Shown here piece by piece: positions 34,834 to 43,473 of a DNA stretch of 64,000 nucleotides. The stretch covers positions 45,718 to 109,717 of the IMG/VR virus record IMGVR_UViG_3300018424_007835. One strand, written 5' to 3'. Both the position numbers and the translations under genes were made by a program. Origin of the DNA: a virus. The notes below the pieces were generated by a model that saw only the letters and a program-made list of their open reading frames with translations, was not told where the DNA came from and did not search any database. Position 1 is the first letter of the stretch; each line of letters starts with the position of its first letter.

Positions 34834-36681
34834 ATGCCTACTCGTCCCGTAGTAAATTATCAAACAACAACCGGCGACACTTCTTTTGGATCGGATGCCA
34901 ATTACAATGACAAGGGCCGTAAAGATACCACTTCGTGGTATGGTTTTGATTCGAATAATACTCTAGTTTTACGGGACAGCTCTCTGGAAATTCAGACACA
35001 TTTATTAGAACGGGGTATGGTTAATGACGCTATGACGCTTGTGACAGCGACGGCCACACACAGTGACCCGAATTGGAACGGGTCCCAGTCTACTGGTGTA
35101 GGGTTAAAAGCTGATCCGTTGGTTGTTCCAGGTGCTGAGTCTGGGCATTATCATCACTTTATTGGTAACATTTTCACAAAAGATGATGATGTAAATAATT
35201 TGTTGGCCTCTAATAATAGTCAGGTGCGCTACGAAGAAGGTAGTGGGGTTCACCGGTATATTGACAATCCTCGGGGTGGGTGGCCCGCTAGAACGTTGCA
35301 TCAAAATTCGCCGACCGACCCGGTTGAAGTGGTGGGACATTTTCCTGGGGTTTGGTTCCCTACTCCGTTTTGGAGGGGGAAACCGGTAAAGATTGCTGAC
35401 GCTAAGTCAGTCTATTACACCAGGCAGAGGTTTTATCCTGAAGATGCCAGATTGGTGGCGCTTCCTTCCGGCGCAGGATGGGTGTCGTTTAACATGCACC
35501 TCGCCCATTCTGGAGGGCCGGGCGGCTGGAGACTAAGTGTTCGGGGTCCTGATTGGTTTGATTTGGAGAACTTGCACTTTGGGCCATTTCCCAATCGACC
35601 GCCCGAGGAAGGTGGTGGGGCGTGGACGACGTTCCAACAGGATGTTGGTGGTGTGGGGTTTGGTAACACGAAGCCAAATAAGCCGACGGCGTTTTGGACT
35701 CCGCAGGTTCAAGCATATTTAGGATTTTTTTGGCCTAATGGTATTGGCCCTGATAACCCTGATTGGAATGACGAGCCTTTAAGCTACAAAGACGAAACTG
35801 GTACTAACCCGGGGCTCGGGTATGCGGCCGGGGTCAGGGGAGCCGCAGATAGTCGATGGACGTATGGTATGCCGAAGCAGATGTCGGGGATGCCCCGGGT
35901 TCCTTTTCATATGGATTACATTTCTGCTCATGGAAGTTCTTTTAATCAGTATGCCACAGTGCCCGCTAGATCAACAAAAAGGGATAAGATAACCATACAA
36001 AGACGTACATACCAAATTGTGCAGAATCCGTTGGGAAATACCATTCAATTTTCGGGTTACACTTCGCAATCTAGTATTCCTAATATAGACAATTTTATGC
36101 AAGACCTCATAGATAGGTCTTTAAACAATAATATTTTTGGTTTAGGGTCGTCGCACTCGACAGGTTTACATAAGTGGGAAGGCGTTATTGCTACAGGTAA
36201 TGCGGAAACTTTACCCCCCTCATCTATTCCAGAAGTGGACGAGGGGGAGGAGGAGGACGGTGATTTAGAGGCACCGCCATTGTCGGTTCGTATTCTACAG
36301 AAAAGCATAGACGGGTTAACAGTAAAGCTTGATTATGTGTTAAGCATTACGGTCCGTAGTCAAGTTCGCTTAGATTGGAATTTTGGTGACGGTAAAACAC
36401 AGAGTGTGGCTGATGGTTCTGGCACCATAGAACATACGTATGCCCAACTGGGCACCTATACTGTTAAGTTGACTGTAACAGATTTGAACGATGCAACTGT
36501 TACAACTTCAGATGAATTAACGATTGAGTTAAAACGGGCCCCTGCGTTGGTATCTAGTAGTGCGGGAGGTGGCCTAGCCAATCCTGTAGCATTGCTGATG
36601 GCTGTGGCTACTGGCGGGGTTGATGGACAGCGAAAGGCAGTTCAGTTTGGCAGCGATGCAGATGCAACCGCACATATGTAG
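34834..36681 (+). CDS. DUF1996-like protein with C-terminal PKD domain, tail-associated
   Basis: 615 residues. The N-terminal ~370 match the DUF1996 pattern: ADPLVVPGAESGHYHHFIGN, GVWFPTPFWRGKPVKIADAK with VYY, RLVALPSGAGWVSFNMHLAH, FWTPQVQAYLGFFW and VPFHMDYISAHG. A secreted paralogue lies at 60831. Residues ~495-575 (VRLDWNFGDGKTQSVADGSG, IEHTYAQLGTYTVKLTVTDL) form a PKD domain. An acidic linker (PEVDEGEEEDGDLEAPP) separates the two. There is no signal peptide, so it is most likely a virion part acting on the host surface. DUF1996 has no proven activity known to me. Confidence 0.72.
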   Translation: MPTRPVVNYQTTTGDTSFGSDANYNDKGRKDTTSWYGFDSNNTLVLRDSSLEIQTHLLERGMVNDAMTLVTATATHSDPNWNGSQSTGVGLKADPLVVPGAESGHYHHFIGNIFTKDDDVNNLLASNNSQVRYEEGSGVHRYIDNPRGGWPARTLHQNSPTDPVEVVGHFPGVWFPTPFWRGKPVKIADAKSVYYTRQRFYPEDARLVALPSGAGWVSFNMHLAHSGGPGGWRLSVRGPDWFDLENLHFGPFPNRPPEEGGGAWTTFQQDVGGVGFGNTKPNKPTAFWTPQVQAYLGFFWPNGIGPDNPDWNDEPLSYKDETGTNPGLGYAAGVRGAADSRWTYGMPKQMSGMPRVPFHMDYISAHGSSFNQYATVPARSTKRDKITIQRRTYQIVQNPLGNTIQFSGYTSQSSIPNIDNFMQDLIDRSLNNNIFGLGSSHSTGLHKWEGVIATGNAETLPPSSIPEVDEGEEEDGDLEAPPLSVRILQKSIDGLTVKLDYVLSITVRSQVRLDWNFGDGKTQSVADGSGTIEHTYAQLGTYTVKLTVTDLNDATVTTSDELTIELKRAPALVSSSAGGGLANPVALLMAVATGGVDGQRKAVQFGSDADATAHM

Positions 36682-36719
36682 TGTGTATCCTACTGTGGGG
36701 TAGTTAATATATTCACAAC

Positions 36720-36747
36720 TTGACATTTACCTGCCACGTGCTAGACT
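36720..36747 (+). promoter_or_regulatory. Promoter of the lysis genes
   Basis: TTGACA (36720-36725), 16 bases, TAGACT (36742-36747), a ~30-base leader, then GGAAGGGGA before ATG 36785. Confidence 0.7.
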
Positions 36748-36784
36748 AATTCAATGCTTCAAAAACATAGCGGAAGGGGACATT

Positions 36785-37162
36785 ATGTTTGCAGAGCTTG
36801 TAGTAGCCTGGATTTTAATGATGAACGCCAGAACTCCATGTGAGACCTCTGAGCAGTGTGAAACTTACATTCGCCCATACGTGGAGTTTGTTTTTGAAGA
36901 CCACCCGGTCACCACCGCTGAAGCTGCGGTACAAGTGGCGTGGTGCGAGTCTCGTTGGAAACCGTGGGCTAGAAATAGGCACAGTACAGCCACTGGCCTT
37001 TTTCAGTACCTGTACGGCACCTGGCACGCTGAAGCCCACTATTGGGGGTGGGATGAGTTGTCTGATCCGTCGCACAGGTTTGATCCCGTTCTGATGACGA
37101 ACCTGACTTATAAGGTTGTGGAGCGTGATAATGGTTGGCGGCAGTGGCAGTGTAAGCCTTAA
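36785..37162 (+). CDS. Lysozyme-like transglycosylase, small
   Basis: 125 residues. After a short hydrophobic N-terminus (MFAELVVAWILMM) comes a lysozyme-fold core: VQVAWCESRWKPWARNRHST, with Glu55 in the catalytic ES position, ATGLFQYLYGTWHAEAHYWG, then D...L...V. It cleaves peptidoglycan glycan strands and could work during lysis or, if packaged, entry. It lies just before the endolysin, so lysis is favoured. The hydrophobic start may be an export signal or a signal-arrest segment. Confidence 0.75.
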   Translation: MFAELVVAWILMMNARTPCETSEQCETYIRPYVEFVFEDHPVTTAEAAVQVAWCESRWKPWARNRHSTATGLFQYLYGTWHAEAHYWGWDELSDPSHRFDPVLMTNLTYKVVERDNGWRQWQCKP

Positions 37163-37231
37163 TTGCTGGCCACGCCTGTGCTTTTGGTGTAAACTATTAT
37201 TGAATATTGTTTATCCGAAAGGACTTTTTTG

Positions 37232-38236
37232 ATGGCTACTTACACCGGTTATGATCGCACTGCTCGTGCTAAGAGGGCGGGCATGGAAATGCTCGTTGAT
37301 CTTATTGAGGCGTATTTTGGTTTGTGGAATAATGGTACGCTTGTTGTGCGCAATATGCGTGGCAAGTCTAAGCCAAGTGTTCATTCGACCGGTAGGGCTG
37401 CTGATGTGTCGTGGCGGGGCGGCAACTATCGTGGTACTGGTAATTACGCTGATTGTGAGAAGCTGTGTGACTTTTTGACCGAGAATGCCGAGGAGCTTGG
37501 CATTGAGTTGCTGCTTGATTACTGGCCACGACCTCACGGGCGTGGGTGGAGGTGCGACCGGAATGCTTGGCGTACCTACACTAGCCATGCAATGAGTGGG
37601 TCGCCGGGTGGCGACTGGCTTCATTTCGAAATTAGCAATGAGCATGCGGATGACGCCCAGCATTATGTTGATGTTTTCCAGCGGCTGCTTGGTGATCCCC
37701 CGAAGGCGATTAAGACTCCCCCTGCAAGAAAGACTGCTCGCAAGCCTGCTGGTAAGGACCCTTGGTTGCAGGTGGGGTCGAAGGGAGATCAAGTCAAGGA
37801 AATTCAGGCCGTGGTTGGGGTTGAGGCGGATGGTGCTTTCGGTCCGCTTACCGAGGCGGCGGTGAAGAAGTGGCAGGCTGAGCACGATTTGTTTGTAGAC
37901 GGAATTGTCGGGCCCGATACGTACAAGGCTATGACTGATCCTAGCACTGCTGTGGTTGCGGATGATGGACCGTCTGCGGCAGACAAGGTAGAGGATAGGA
38001 CTGAGGCGGCTCCTACCCCCGCCCCGGCCCCTGCCCCCGAGTATCCTGGGCGCCCTATCCGCAATGGGTGGCGGGGCGATGTAGTGAAAGCCATTCAAGC
38101 TAAGGTTGGTGCTCAGCCGGTCGACGGGTTCTTTGGCCCCAAGACACACGGAGTTATTGTAAACTGGCAGACGGCCAATGGCCTACGTCAAGACGGTGTT
38201 GTCGGTCCGCTTACCTGGGCAAAGATGTTTGGGTAA
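37232..38236 (+). CDS. Endolysin: M15-type peptidase with two peptidoglycan-binding domains
   Basis: 334 residues from ATG 37232; GAAAGGA at 37216 fits this start better than the TTG just upstream. The N-terminal ~145 carry the zinc ligands of the M15/VanY family: His51 and Asp58 in VHSTGRAADV and His131 in GDWLHFEIS. A Lys/Pro/Ala linker follows, then PG_binding_1 domains at ~170-228 (VGSKGDQVKEIQAVVGVEAD GAFGP) and ~275-334 (GDVVKAIQAKVGAQPVDGFF GPKT), joined by a Pro/Ala-rich linker (EAAPTPAPAPAPEYP). It should cut peptide cross-links of the wall. The modular layout is usual for Gram-positive hosts. Confidence 0.88.
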   Translation: MATYTGYDRTARAKRAGMEMLVDLIEAYFGLWNNGTLVVRNMRGKSKPSVHSTGRAADVSWRGGNYRGTGNYADCEKLCDFLTENAEELGIELLLDYWPRPHGRGWRCDRNAWRTYTSHAMSGSPGGDWLHFEISNEHADDAQHYVDVFQRLLGDPPKAIKTPPARKTARKPAGKDPWLQVGSKGDQVKEIQAVVGVEADGAFGPLTEAAVKKWQAEHDLFVDGIVGPDTYKAMTDPSTAVVADDGPSAADKVEDRTEAAPTPAPAPAPEYPGRPIRNGWRGDVVKAIQAKVGAQPVDGFFGPKTHGVIVNWQTANGLRQDGVVGPLTWAKMFG

Positions 38237-38607
38237 TGGCCGAAGGGCTTGAGTACTTTTACAAAGCAAAAGTTGATAGAGTTGTAGACGGCGACACTAT
38301 TGATTTTATCGTTGATCTTGGTTTTAGTGTTTTTCATAAAATACGAGTTCGTCTGTATGGTGTAAATACGCCGGAATCCCGAACAAAAGACTTACAGGAA
38401 AAAGCTTTGGGTCTCGCAGCAAAAGAGTATGTAGATGACTGGTTCGATGGCTGTTCTAATGTTTTTATACAGACCTTAAAAGACAGCGGTGGTAAGTATG
38501 GCCGTATTTTAGCGTATGTGTACGCTGATGACGCTAAGACGGCTTGTTTGAATACGCAGATTATTGACGCTGGCCACGGTGTTGAGTACTTTGGTGGCAA
38601 GCGTTAG
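38236..38607 (+). CDS. Staphylococcal nuclease-like (SNase/TNase) protein
   Basis: 123 residues. Family residues are visible: RVVDGDTIDFIVDLGF (Ca-binding Asp), VRLYGVNTPES (catalytic Arg and Glu), GKYGRILAYVY (second Arg), and the C-terminal LNTQIIDAGHGVEYFGGKR. There is no signal peptide, so it probably acts inside the cell on DNA or RNA, for example in host DNA breakdown. It overlaps the endolysin stop by one base (TAATG), so it is read with the lysis genes. Confidence 0.87.
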   Translation: MAEGLEYFYKAKVDRVVDGDTIDFIVDLGFSVFHKIRVRLYGVNTPESRTKDLQEKALGLAAKEYVDDWFDGCSNVFIQTLKDSGGKYGRILAYVYADDAKTACLNTQIIDAGHGVEYFGGKR

Positions 38608-38608
38608 A

Positions 38609-38637
38609 TTGACAGGCGTTACGGTGTTTGCTATACT
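38609..38637 (+). promoter_or_regulatory. Strong leaderless promoter
   Basis: TTGACA (38609-38614), 17 bases, TATACT (38632-38637), six bases, ATG 38644. Confidence 0.85.
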
Positions 38638-38643
38638 ACGGGT

Positions 38644-39180
38644 ATGGTACAAGTAAACAGTGGTCTTATCGGCAAACCTTGGGCAAACCCTCTTGACAGA
38701 ACAAAGGATGCTGTCAATACCTTGATTAAACAGGGTGGTGTTATTTCAACCGACCCTAAAAGTCCGCTGTATCCTTCGCTAGTACAAATGTCTAAAGCAG
38801 GCTTTCTGGAGCACGATATCGACGCTGGAGTTTTTCGGTGCGGCCCAGAGTTTGAAGACCTACTAATATCATTATCAAAGTCTAATTCTACTTACGCTGA
38901 AGCGTTGGCCCATTATCGTGACATGGTTCGCAGCATGATGATTGACACCGCCGCACACAGCACCACGGCATCCGAGATGGAAAAGTTAGGCAGCAGCGCT
39001 CATCGTATGCTTTTTTTAGCCAACGAGCTACAAGACTTAAAAGATAGAATCTCCGCCCTTGAGTCAGGCATTTCCAGTTTGCGAGAGACCACTAAAATGA
39101 TGCAGACCGAAATGGCCGAAATGGACGTTTCGCTGGCGGCGGCAGAGTCGGCGGTGTTTGGTGAGAATTCTGACAGCTAA
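38644..39180 (+). CDS. Hypothetical protein with C-terminal coiled coil, 178 aa
   Basis: Not recognised. The N-terminal half is mixed (SGLIGKPWANPLDRTKDAVN, TLIKQGGVISTDPKSPLYPS). From ~105 it is a coiled coil (LANELQDLKDRISALESGIS, LRETTKMMQTEMAEMDVSLA). GFLEHDIDAGVFRCGPEFED resembles the wing region of a winged-helix regulator, so a DNA-binding dimer is possible. It is transcribed from a leaderless promoter and overlaps a winged-helix gene at its 3' end, which supports a regulatory pair. Confidence 0.6.
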   Translation: MVQVNSGLIGKPWANPLDRTKDAVNTLIKQGGVISTDPKSPLYPSLVQMSKAGFLEHDIDAGVFRCGPEFEDLLISLSKSNSTYAEALAHYRDMVRSMMIDTAAHSTTASEMEKLGSSAHRMLFLANELQDLKDRISALESGISSLRETTKMMQTEMAEMDVSLAAAESAVFGENSDS

Positions 39181-39418
39181 CGCCAGAGTACTCCTTATGG
39201 TGCTTGAAAATCCTGACATGACTCAGAAGCAGATCGCTGACGAACTTGGCATGCGCTTCCAGCATGTTTGGCGTGCGTTAGACCGCCTCGTCAAAGAAGG
39301 CGTCCTTCGCAAAGAACGGACAAACCGTCGCACATATTTTTATGCCGCACCAGGCTTTGCGGAATTAGAAGACATCCGACGGCTGCAGGCTTGCATTTCT
39401 GCGTCGAGTGTGATATAA
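39161..39418 (+). CDS. Winged helix-turn-helix regulator, 85 aa
   Basis: The product from GTG 39161 (TTG 39158 is also possible) reads RILTANARVLLMVLENPDMT, QKQIADELGMRFQHVWRALD and RLVKEGVLRKERTNRRTYFY. This is a compact MarR/ArsR-like winged helix with a clear recognition helix and beta wing. It would bind DNA as a dimer and could control nearby early promoters. Its last codons contain the -35 and -10 of the exonuclease promoter, so transcription through this gene could interfere with that promoter. Confidence 0.75.
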   Translation: MRILTANARVLLMVLENPDMTQKQIADELGMRFQHVWRALDRLVKEGVLRKERTNRRTYFYAAPGFAELEDIRRLQACISASSVI

Positions 39419-39419
39419 T
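39391..39419 (+). promoter_or_regulatory. Leaderless promoter inside the end of the regulator gene
   Basis: TTGCAT (39391-39396), 17 bases, TATAAT (39414-39419), seven bases, ATG 39427. An ATG at 39418 overlaps the -10 and cannot be on this transcript. Confidence 0.78.
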
Positions 39420-39426
39420 GTCTACT

Positions 39427-40191
39427 ATGACAGCACCAAAAATACTGTATTATGACATTGAGACAGCACCTAACTTGAGCTACGTTTGGGGCCAGCACGA
39501 ACAAAACGTGATTGAGCACGAGCGAGAGTGGTATATGCTCTGCTTCGCCTACCGGTGGGAGCATCAGAAAAAGACTCAGGTTGTGGCGCTGCCCGACTTT
39601 GCGGATACGTACAAGAAGGACCCAGAGGACGACATGCAGGTTGTTCTTTCTTTGTGGGGCCTGCTCAACGAAGCTGATGTTGTGGTTGCCCATAATGGTG
39701 ACCGCTTTGATCTTCGCAAGGCCAATGCACGTTTCGTTGCCCACGGTTTGGGACCGGTGTCTCCTGTGCGCCAGATTGACACTTTGAAAGTTGCCAGGAA
39801 GTACTTCATGTTCAATTCTAACAAACTTGACCATCTTGGGCAGCATCTTGGTTTGGGCCGTAAGGTGAATACTGGAGGGTTTGAGACGTGGGCGGGTTGC
39901 ATGCGTGGCGACATGAAGATGTGGAAGCTGATGACAAAGTACGCTAAGCAGGATGTAGATTTGTTGCGCAGCGTTTATTTTGAGCTTCGCCCGTGGATGA
40001 CTGACCACCCTAACTTTAATGTGTACAACGGCGGAAGTTCCTGCCCGACTTGCGGTTCTGATGATATCGAACCTAGTGGGTACAAGTATACGCAGGTTGC
40101 GACCTATCAGCAGTGGCTCTGCGCAGATTGTGGTGCATGGTCTAAGAGCCGTTTGGCTGAATCCGTTGAAGCCCCAGAGATCACGCCATGA
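39427..40191 (+). CDS. DnaQ-like 3'-5' exonuclease (DEDD) with zinc ribbon
   Basis: 254 residues from ATG 39427, fixed by the promoter. RNase H-fold exonuclease motifs: ILYYDIETAPN (Exo I, D-x-E), VVVAHNGDRFDLRKAN (Exo II) and KYAKQDVDLLRSVY (Exo III, D with the preceding Tyr, DEDDy type). The C-terminus (SSCPTCGSDDIEP and WLCADCGAWSKS) is a CxxC...CxxC zinc ribbon. It may proofread or process DNA ends in phage replication. PolA, encoded just downstream, has its own exonuclease domain, so this one is an extra nuclease. The zinc ribbon could target it to DNA. Confidence 0.85.
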   Translation: MTAPKILYYDIETAPNLSYVWGQHEQNVIEHEREWYMLCFAYRWEHQKKTQVVALPDFADTYKKDPEDDMQVVLSLWGLLNEADVVVAHNGDRFDLRKANARFVAHGLGPVSPVRQIDTLKVARKYFMFNSNKLDHLGQHLGLGRKVNTGGFETWAGCMRGDMKMWKLMTKYAKQDVDLLRSVYFELRPWMTDHPNFNVYNGGSSCPTCGSDDIEPSGYKYTQVATYQQWLCADCGAWSKSRLAESVEAPEITP

Positions 40192-40436
40192 TGTACGACT
40201 CAGATTCTATTGAAGACGATTTATATGAGCAGGCCCCTGACAAGTTGTATACGTCTAGGGACCGTCAAACGTGGTATGCGTGTTATGATGACGAGTTGTG
40301 TTTGTTGACAAATGCTGGCGGGGAGCTTAAAGCTTACTGCTATGATTCGAAGCCAGAGTATCGTGATATTCGTTCTAAGATTATTGAAGCTTACAACTTG
40401 AGGCGGTCGAAGGTTATTGAGTATGAAGAATATTGA
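40188..40436 (+). CDS. Hypothetical acidic protein, 82 aa
   Basis: Not recognised. It is acidic and Tyr-rich (SIEDDLYEQAPDKLYTSRDR, WYACYDDELCLLTNAGGELK), with a basic helix near the end (DIRSKIIEAYNLRRSKVIEY). The start overlaps the exonuclease stop (ATGA) and the end overlaps the PolA start by 14 bases, so the three are translated together; a replication accessory role is possible. Confidence 0.65.
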   Translation: MMYDSDSIEDDLYEQAPDKLYTSRDRQTWYACYDDELCLLTNAGGELKAYCYDSKPEYRDIRSKIIEAYNLRRSKVIEYEEY

Positions 40437-42366
40437 TGAGTATTCTATAACTCTGTTTGATGACTGGTTGCATGAGAATCGTAACGATACCGCCGACTTG
40501 GGTAATGTAACGCTTGTTCGCTCTGATGAGCAGTTTGGCGATTTTAGTGACTGGCTGCTGAAGGGCAAGCGCCCCCTGGCCTATGACATTGAGGCTAGCG
40601 GCCTTGATACTTATTCTCCGCACTGGGTTATTAAGTCTATTCAGTGGGGTGACTGTGATGACGCTTGGGTGTTCATTTGGGGCGATCCCTGGTTTCAGCG
40701 GTCTATTGACATTGTCATGGAACGCACGGATTATCGGCTGCTTGCCCATAATGCCACCTTTGATGCGTTGGGGCTGGATCGTCATGGGCACGTTGATGCC
40801 CTTGATATTTTGGCTAGAACTTTTGATACGAAGATTTTGTCACATTTGGCTGATCCGAGGAGCCGGGTTGAGGGTGGCGTAGGGCATGGTCTGAAGAACT
40901 TGGCTGCGCATCATGTTGATAAGTCGGCACCGGATTCTGACGCTGCTTTGAAGCAGATCTTCAAGGAGCATAAGTGGTCTAACAAAGAGGGGTGGAAGAA
41001 CATTCCTGCGGCTCATCCCACGTTGGTACAGTATGCTGGTATGGATGTTATTCTGACTGCCCGTCTTTTCCCTAAGCTTCGTGATGAGATTAAGCGGAAG
41101 ACAATGGATCATTTGGTTAAGTATGAGCATCAGATTTTGATGCTGGTCGCTGCTATGGAGCGTCGGGGTATGCGTATTGATATTGATTATGCCCGTAAGC
41201 TGATTCGTGACATGACTGTGGATGAGAAGAACCATATTGAGATTGTTCAGGGCTTGGGTGTTGAGAATCATAATGCCACTAAGGATGTGGCTGAGGGGCT
41301 TCGCTCTTTGGGGGTGCGCCTAACTGAGGTTACGCCGACTGGTGCAACTAAGGTTGATAAAACTATTTTGGATGAGATTCGTGCGGATGAGTCTGCTGAT
41401 CCTCGTGCCCGCATGCTGGCGGAGTCTGTGACGGCTGCGAAAAACTCCGCAAAGTGGCGTGATTCGTATGTTACTGCTTCATTGGAGACAATGGACGCCA
41501 ATGGCCGGGTTCATCCGAAGATCAATAGTTTGCAGGCCCGTACTGGGAGGATGTCAATAAATAACCCACCGTTGCAGCAGCTGCCCTCTGGGGGGGATGC
41601 TATACGTCGTATGTTTTTGGCTGAGGAGGGGTGCCGTATGGCATCTATTGACTTTTCAGGCGTGGAGCTTCGTGTTCTTGCTGCACTATCTCAAGATCCG
41701 GTTATGCTGAAGGTTTTCAGCGAGGGGCTAGATTTGCACCAAACCACCGCTGACAGCACGGGCGTGTCTAGGAAGGTCGCCAAGACGGTTAATTTTGGCA
41801 AGGTGTATGGTGCTGGGCCCAAGACCTTGGCACGTCAGTCTGGGTTGAGCGTGGAGGATGCTCAGAAGGTGTGTGACCTTTTTGATGACACTTACAAGGG
41901 TGTGACCTCGTTTGCCCATCAGCTAGCCTTCCCCATCAAGAAAGGTGAGCGAACTTTTGTAGTTACCCACACTGGTAGGAAGCTTCCTGTGGATGCTGAG
42001 CGACCATATGCGGCTTTGAACTACTGTATCCAGTCTACTGCCCGTGATGTGTTGGGTCGTGCTATGATTAAAGTACACGAGGCGGGGTTGTGGGATTATG
42101 CGGTACTCCCGATCCACGATGAGATTCTGTTTTCCTTCCCCGAGAAGGACGCTGAGGAGTTGTGCCGTCAAGCTGGGGTTGTCATGGAGATGGTTTTAAA
42201 GGATGTGCATATTTCGACTGAACCTGACCTGGGGGGAGGGTCGTGGGGTACGTTATATACAGCGGGTGAGCACGAGGTGATTGAGTTGACCGATCAGGAT
42301 CGCATGAAGTACGGCGACACTCATCTTGTTGAACATTTGTTTACGTCACCTAAGTTTGAATTTTGA
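40423..42366 (+). CDS. polA: DNA polymerase I family (family A) replicative polymerase
   Basis: 647 residues from ATG 40423, which replaces an upstream in-frame TTG. The N-terminal third is a 3'-5' exonuclease: LAYDIEASGLDTYSP, LLAHNATFDALGLD and YAGMDVILTARLFP. There is no 5' nuclease domain. Polymerase motif A is MASIDFSGVELRVLAALSQD, motif B RKVAKTVNFGKVYGAG, motif C LPIHDEILFSF. Residue 458 (codon 41794-41796), equivalent to E. coli Pol I 762, is Phe; in viral ecology Phe or Tyr here is linked to virulent phages and Leu to temperate ones. It should copy the phage genome with the exonuclease and RNR products. Confidence 0.94.
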   Translation: MKNIDEYSITLFDDWLHENRNDTADLGNVTLVRSDEQFGDFSDWLLKGKRPLAYDIEASGLDTYSPHWVIKSIQWGDCDDAWVFIWGDPWFQRSIDIVMERTDYRLLAHNATFDALGLDRHGHVDALDILARTFDTKILSHLADPRSRVEGGVGHGLKNLAAHHVDKSAPDSDAALKQIFKEHKWSNKEGWKNIPAAHPTLVQYAGMDVILTARLFPKLRDEIKRKTMDHLVKYEHQILMLVAAMERRGMRIDIDYARKLIRDMTVDEKNHIEIVQGLGVENHNATKDVAEGLRSLGVRLTEVTPTGATKVDKTILDEIRADESADPRARMLAESVTAAKNSAKWRDSYVTASLETMDANGRVHPKINSLQARTGRMSINNPPLQQLPSGGDAIRRMFLAEEGCRMASIDFSGVELRVLAALSQDPVMLKVFSEGLDLHQTTADSTGVSRKVAKTVNFGKVYGAGPKTLARQSGLSVEDAQKVCDLFDDTYKGVTSFAHQLAFPIKKGERTFVVTHTGRKLPVDAERPYAALNYCIQSTARDVLGRAMIKVHEAGLWDYAVLPIHDEILFSFPEKDAEELCRQAGVVMEMVLKDVHISTEPDLGGGSWGTLYTAGEHEVIELTDQDRMKYGDTHLVEHLFTSPKFEF

Positions 42367-42391
42367 GGCGAGATTACTCCCACAATTTGAA

Positions 42392-42410
42392 GTTTAAACA
42401 CAAAATTTGT
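42392..42410 (+). promoter_or_regulatory. Palindromic operator candidates upstream of the sigma gene
   Basis: GTTTAAAC (42392-42399) is directly followed by ACAAAATTTGT (42400-42410), each a palindrome. Similar CACAATTTG (42381-42389) and TGCAATTTGT (42441-42450) elements flank them. They lie 30-50 bases upstream of the sigma promoter -35, a usual operator or activator position. Confidence 0.4.
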
Positions 42411-42439
42411 TAATTACTCACAAAAGTGCTGGCAAATAC

Positions 42440-42468
42440 TTGCAATTTGTCCAGAAGTGTAGTATACT
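42440..42468 (+). promoter_or_regulatory. Promoter of the sigma factor gene
   Basis: TTGCAA (42440-42445), 17 bases, TATACT (42463-42468), with an untranslated leader of about 65 bases to GTG 42540, longer than for other promoters in the window. Confidence 0.78.
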
Positions 42469-42539
42469 TACTACTTATTCCCCCACCAAATCAGACTCGT
42501 GTCGCATATACACGCAGTCTTTAACATAAAGGAGCAATA

Positions 42540-43466
42540 GTGACAGGGTACGTTAATAGTTCCAAGCACCGGATTCTCAGCCGAGATGAAGAAGTCGTTC
42601 TGGGGCGTGCGGTACGAGCAGGACTAGCTGCCGACAAGAAACTTAATCATTCCCATATTGAGGGCATCCAGTTGACTTATCTTGAGCGCCGGAAGTTGAA
42701 TGCCGACATTAAGGAGGGGAAGCGGGCCAAAGACACCTTTGTTACGCACAATCTTCGGTTGGCGATGGACACGGCAGCAAAGTACGCTCGCTCCCAAAGC
42801 CGTCTAGAGTACGAAGATCTTATTCAAGAGGCCACGATTGGTTTAATGCGTGCGGTAGATAAGTTTGATCCCGAGAAGGGCTTCAAGTTCTCCACGTATG
42901 CGACATGGTGGTGCCGCCAAGCTTGTCAGCGGGCTATTGCTAACTTTGGGCGGGCTATACGGCTTCCCATGCATGTTGAAGCTGATGTGCGGAAGTTGGC
43001 GGCGGTGGTTGATGAGTTCAGCACCAGGCAGCATGGCTTTAGCCGAGAGGACATTGCGGACCATTTGGATTGGGATCTTGACCACTTGGATGACATTTGG
43101 CACCATATGGAAAACAGCAGGCTGGAATCTTTGGATAATCCTCTTTCGGAGGATAGTTCGGTAACTCATGCGGACACGTTGGTGGATTACGATCAGACGC
43201 CTGTTGACGAGGAGGGGATTAGGGCTAGTTTCGCCACTGATATCTTGAAGGCGTTGTCAGTGCTGCCTGAGCGTGAGTATAAGGTGCTGATGCTTCACCA
43301 CGGTTTGGGTGATAGTCCTGAGGCTATGACGTTGCAGGCTATTGGTGATATGATGGGTTTGACGAGGGAGCGTGTTCGGCAGCTTGAGGCTAAGGCGATT
43401 GCCAGGTTGAGGCATCCTTCGTCTGGTGTTGCTTGGGCGTTTACGGAGGCTTCTGAGGAAGTTTGA
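42540..43466 (+). CDS. RNA polymerase sigma-70 factor, primary-like
   Basis: 308 residues. Region 2 is complete: FVTHNLRLAMDTAAKYARSQ, YEDLIQEATIGLMRAVDKFD, then FKFSTYATWWCRQACQRAIA with RAIRLPMHV, very close to RpoD 2.3-2.4/3.0. Region 3 (FSREDIADHLDWDLDHLDDI) is divergent. Region 4 has LPEREYKVLMLHHGLGDSP and MGLTRERVRQLEAKAIARLR. It lacks region 1.1. It should direct host RNA polymerase to TTGACA/TATAAT promoters, which is what the phage uses, and may be a rival of the housekeeping sigma. GTG 42540 has AAAGGAG 5 bases away. The tRNA follows 7 bases after the stop. Confidence 0.92.
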   Translation: MTGYVNSSKHRILSRDEEVVLGRAVRAGLAADKKLNHSHIEGIQLTYLERRKLNADIKEGKRAKDTFVTHNLRLAMDTAAKYARSQSRLEYEDLIQEATIGLMRAVDKFDPEKGFKFSTYATWWCRQACQRAIANFGRAIRLPMHVEADVRKLAAVVDEFSTRQHGFSREDIADHLDWDLDHLDDIWHHMENSRLESLDNPLSEDSSVTHADTLVDYDQTPVDEEGIRASFATDILKALSVLPEREYKVLMLHHGLGDSPEAMTLQAIGDMMGLTRERVRQLEAKAIARLRHPSSGVAWAFTEASEEV

Positions 43467-43473
43467 GGGTTTG

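Noticed and set aside
39268-39426. Exonuclease start upstream of 39427
   Set aside because: It would include the end of the winged-helix gene and the promoter; the Exo I motif begins just after 39427.
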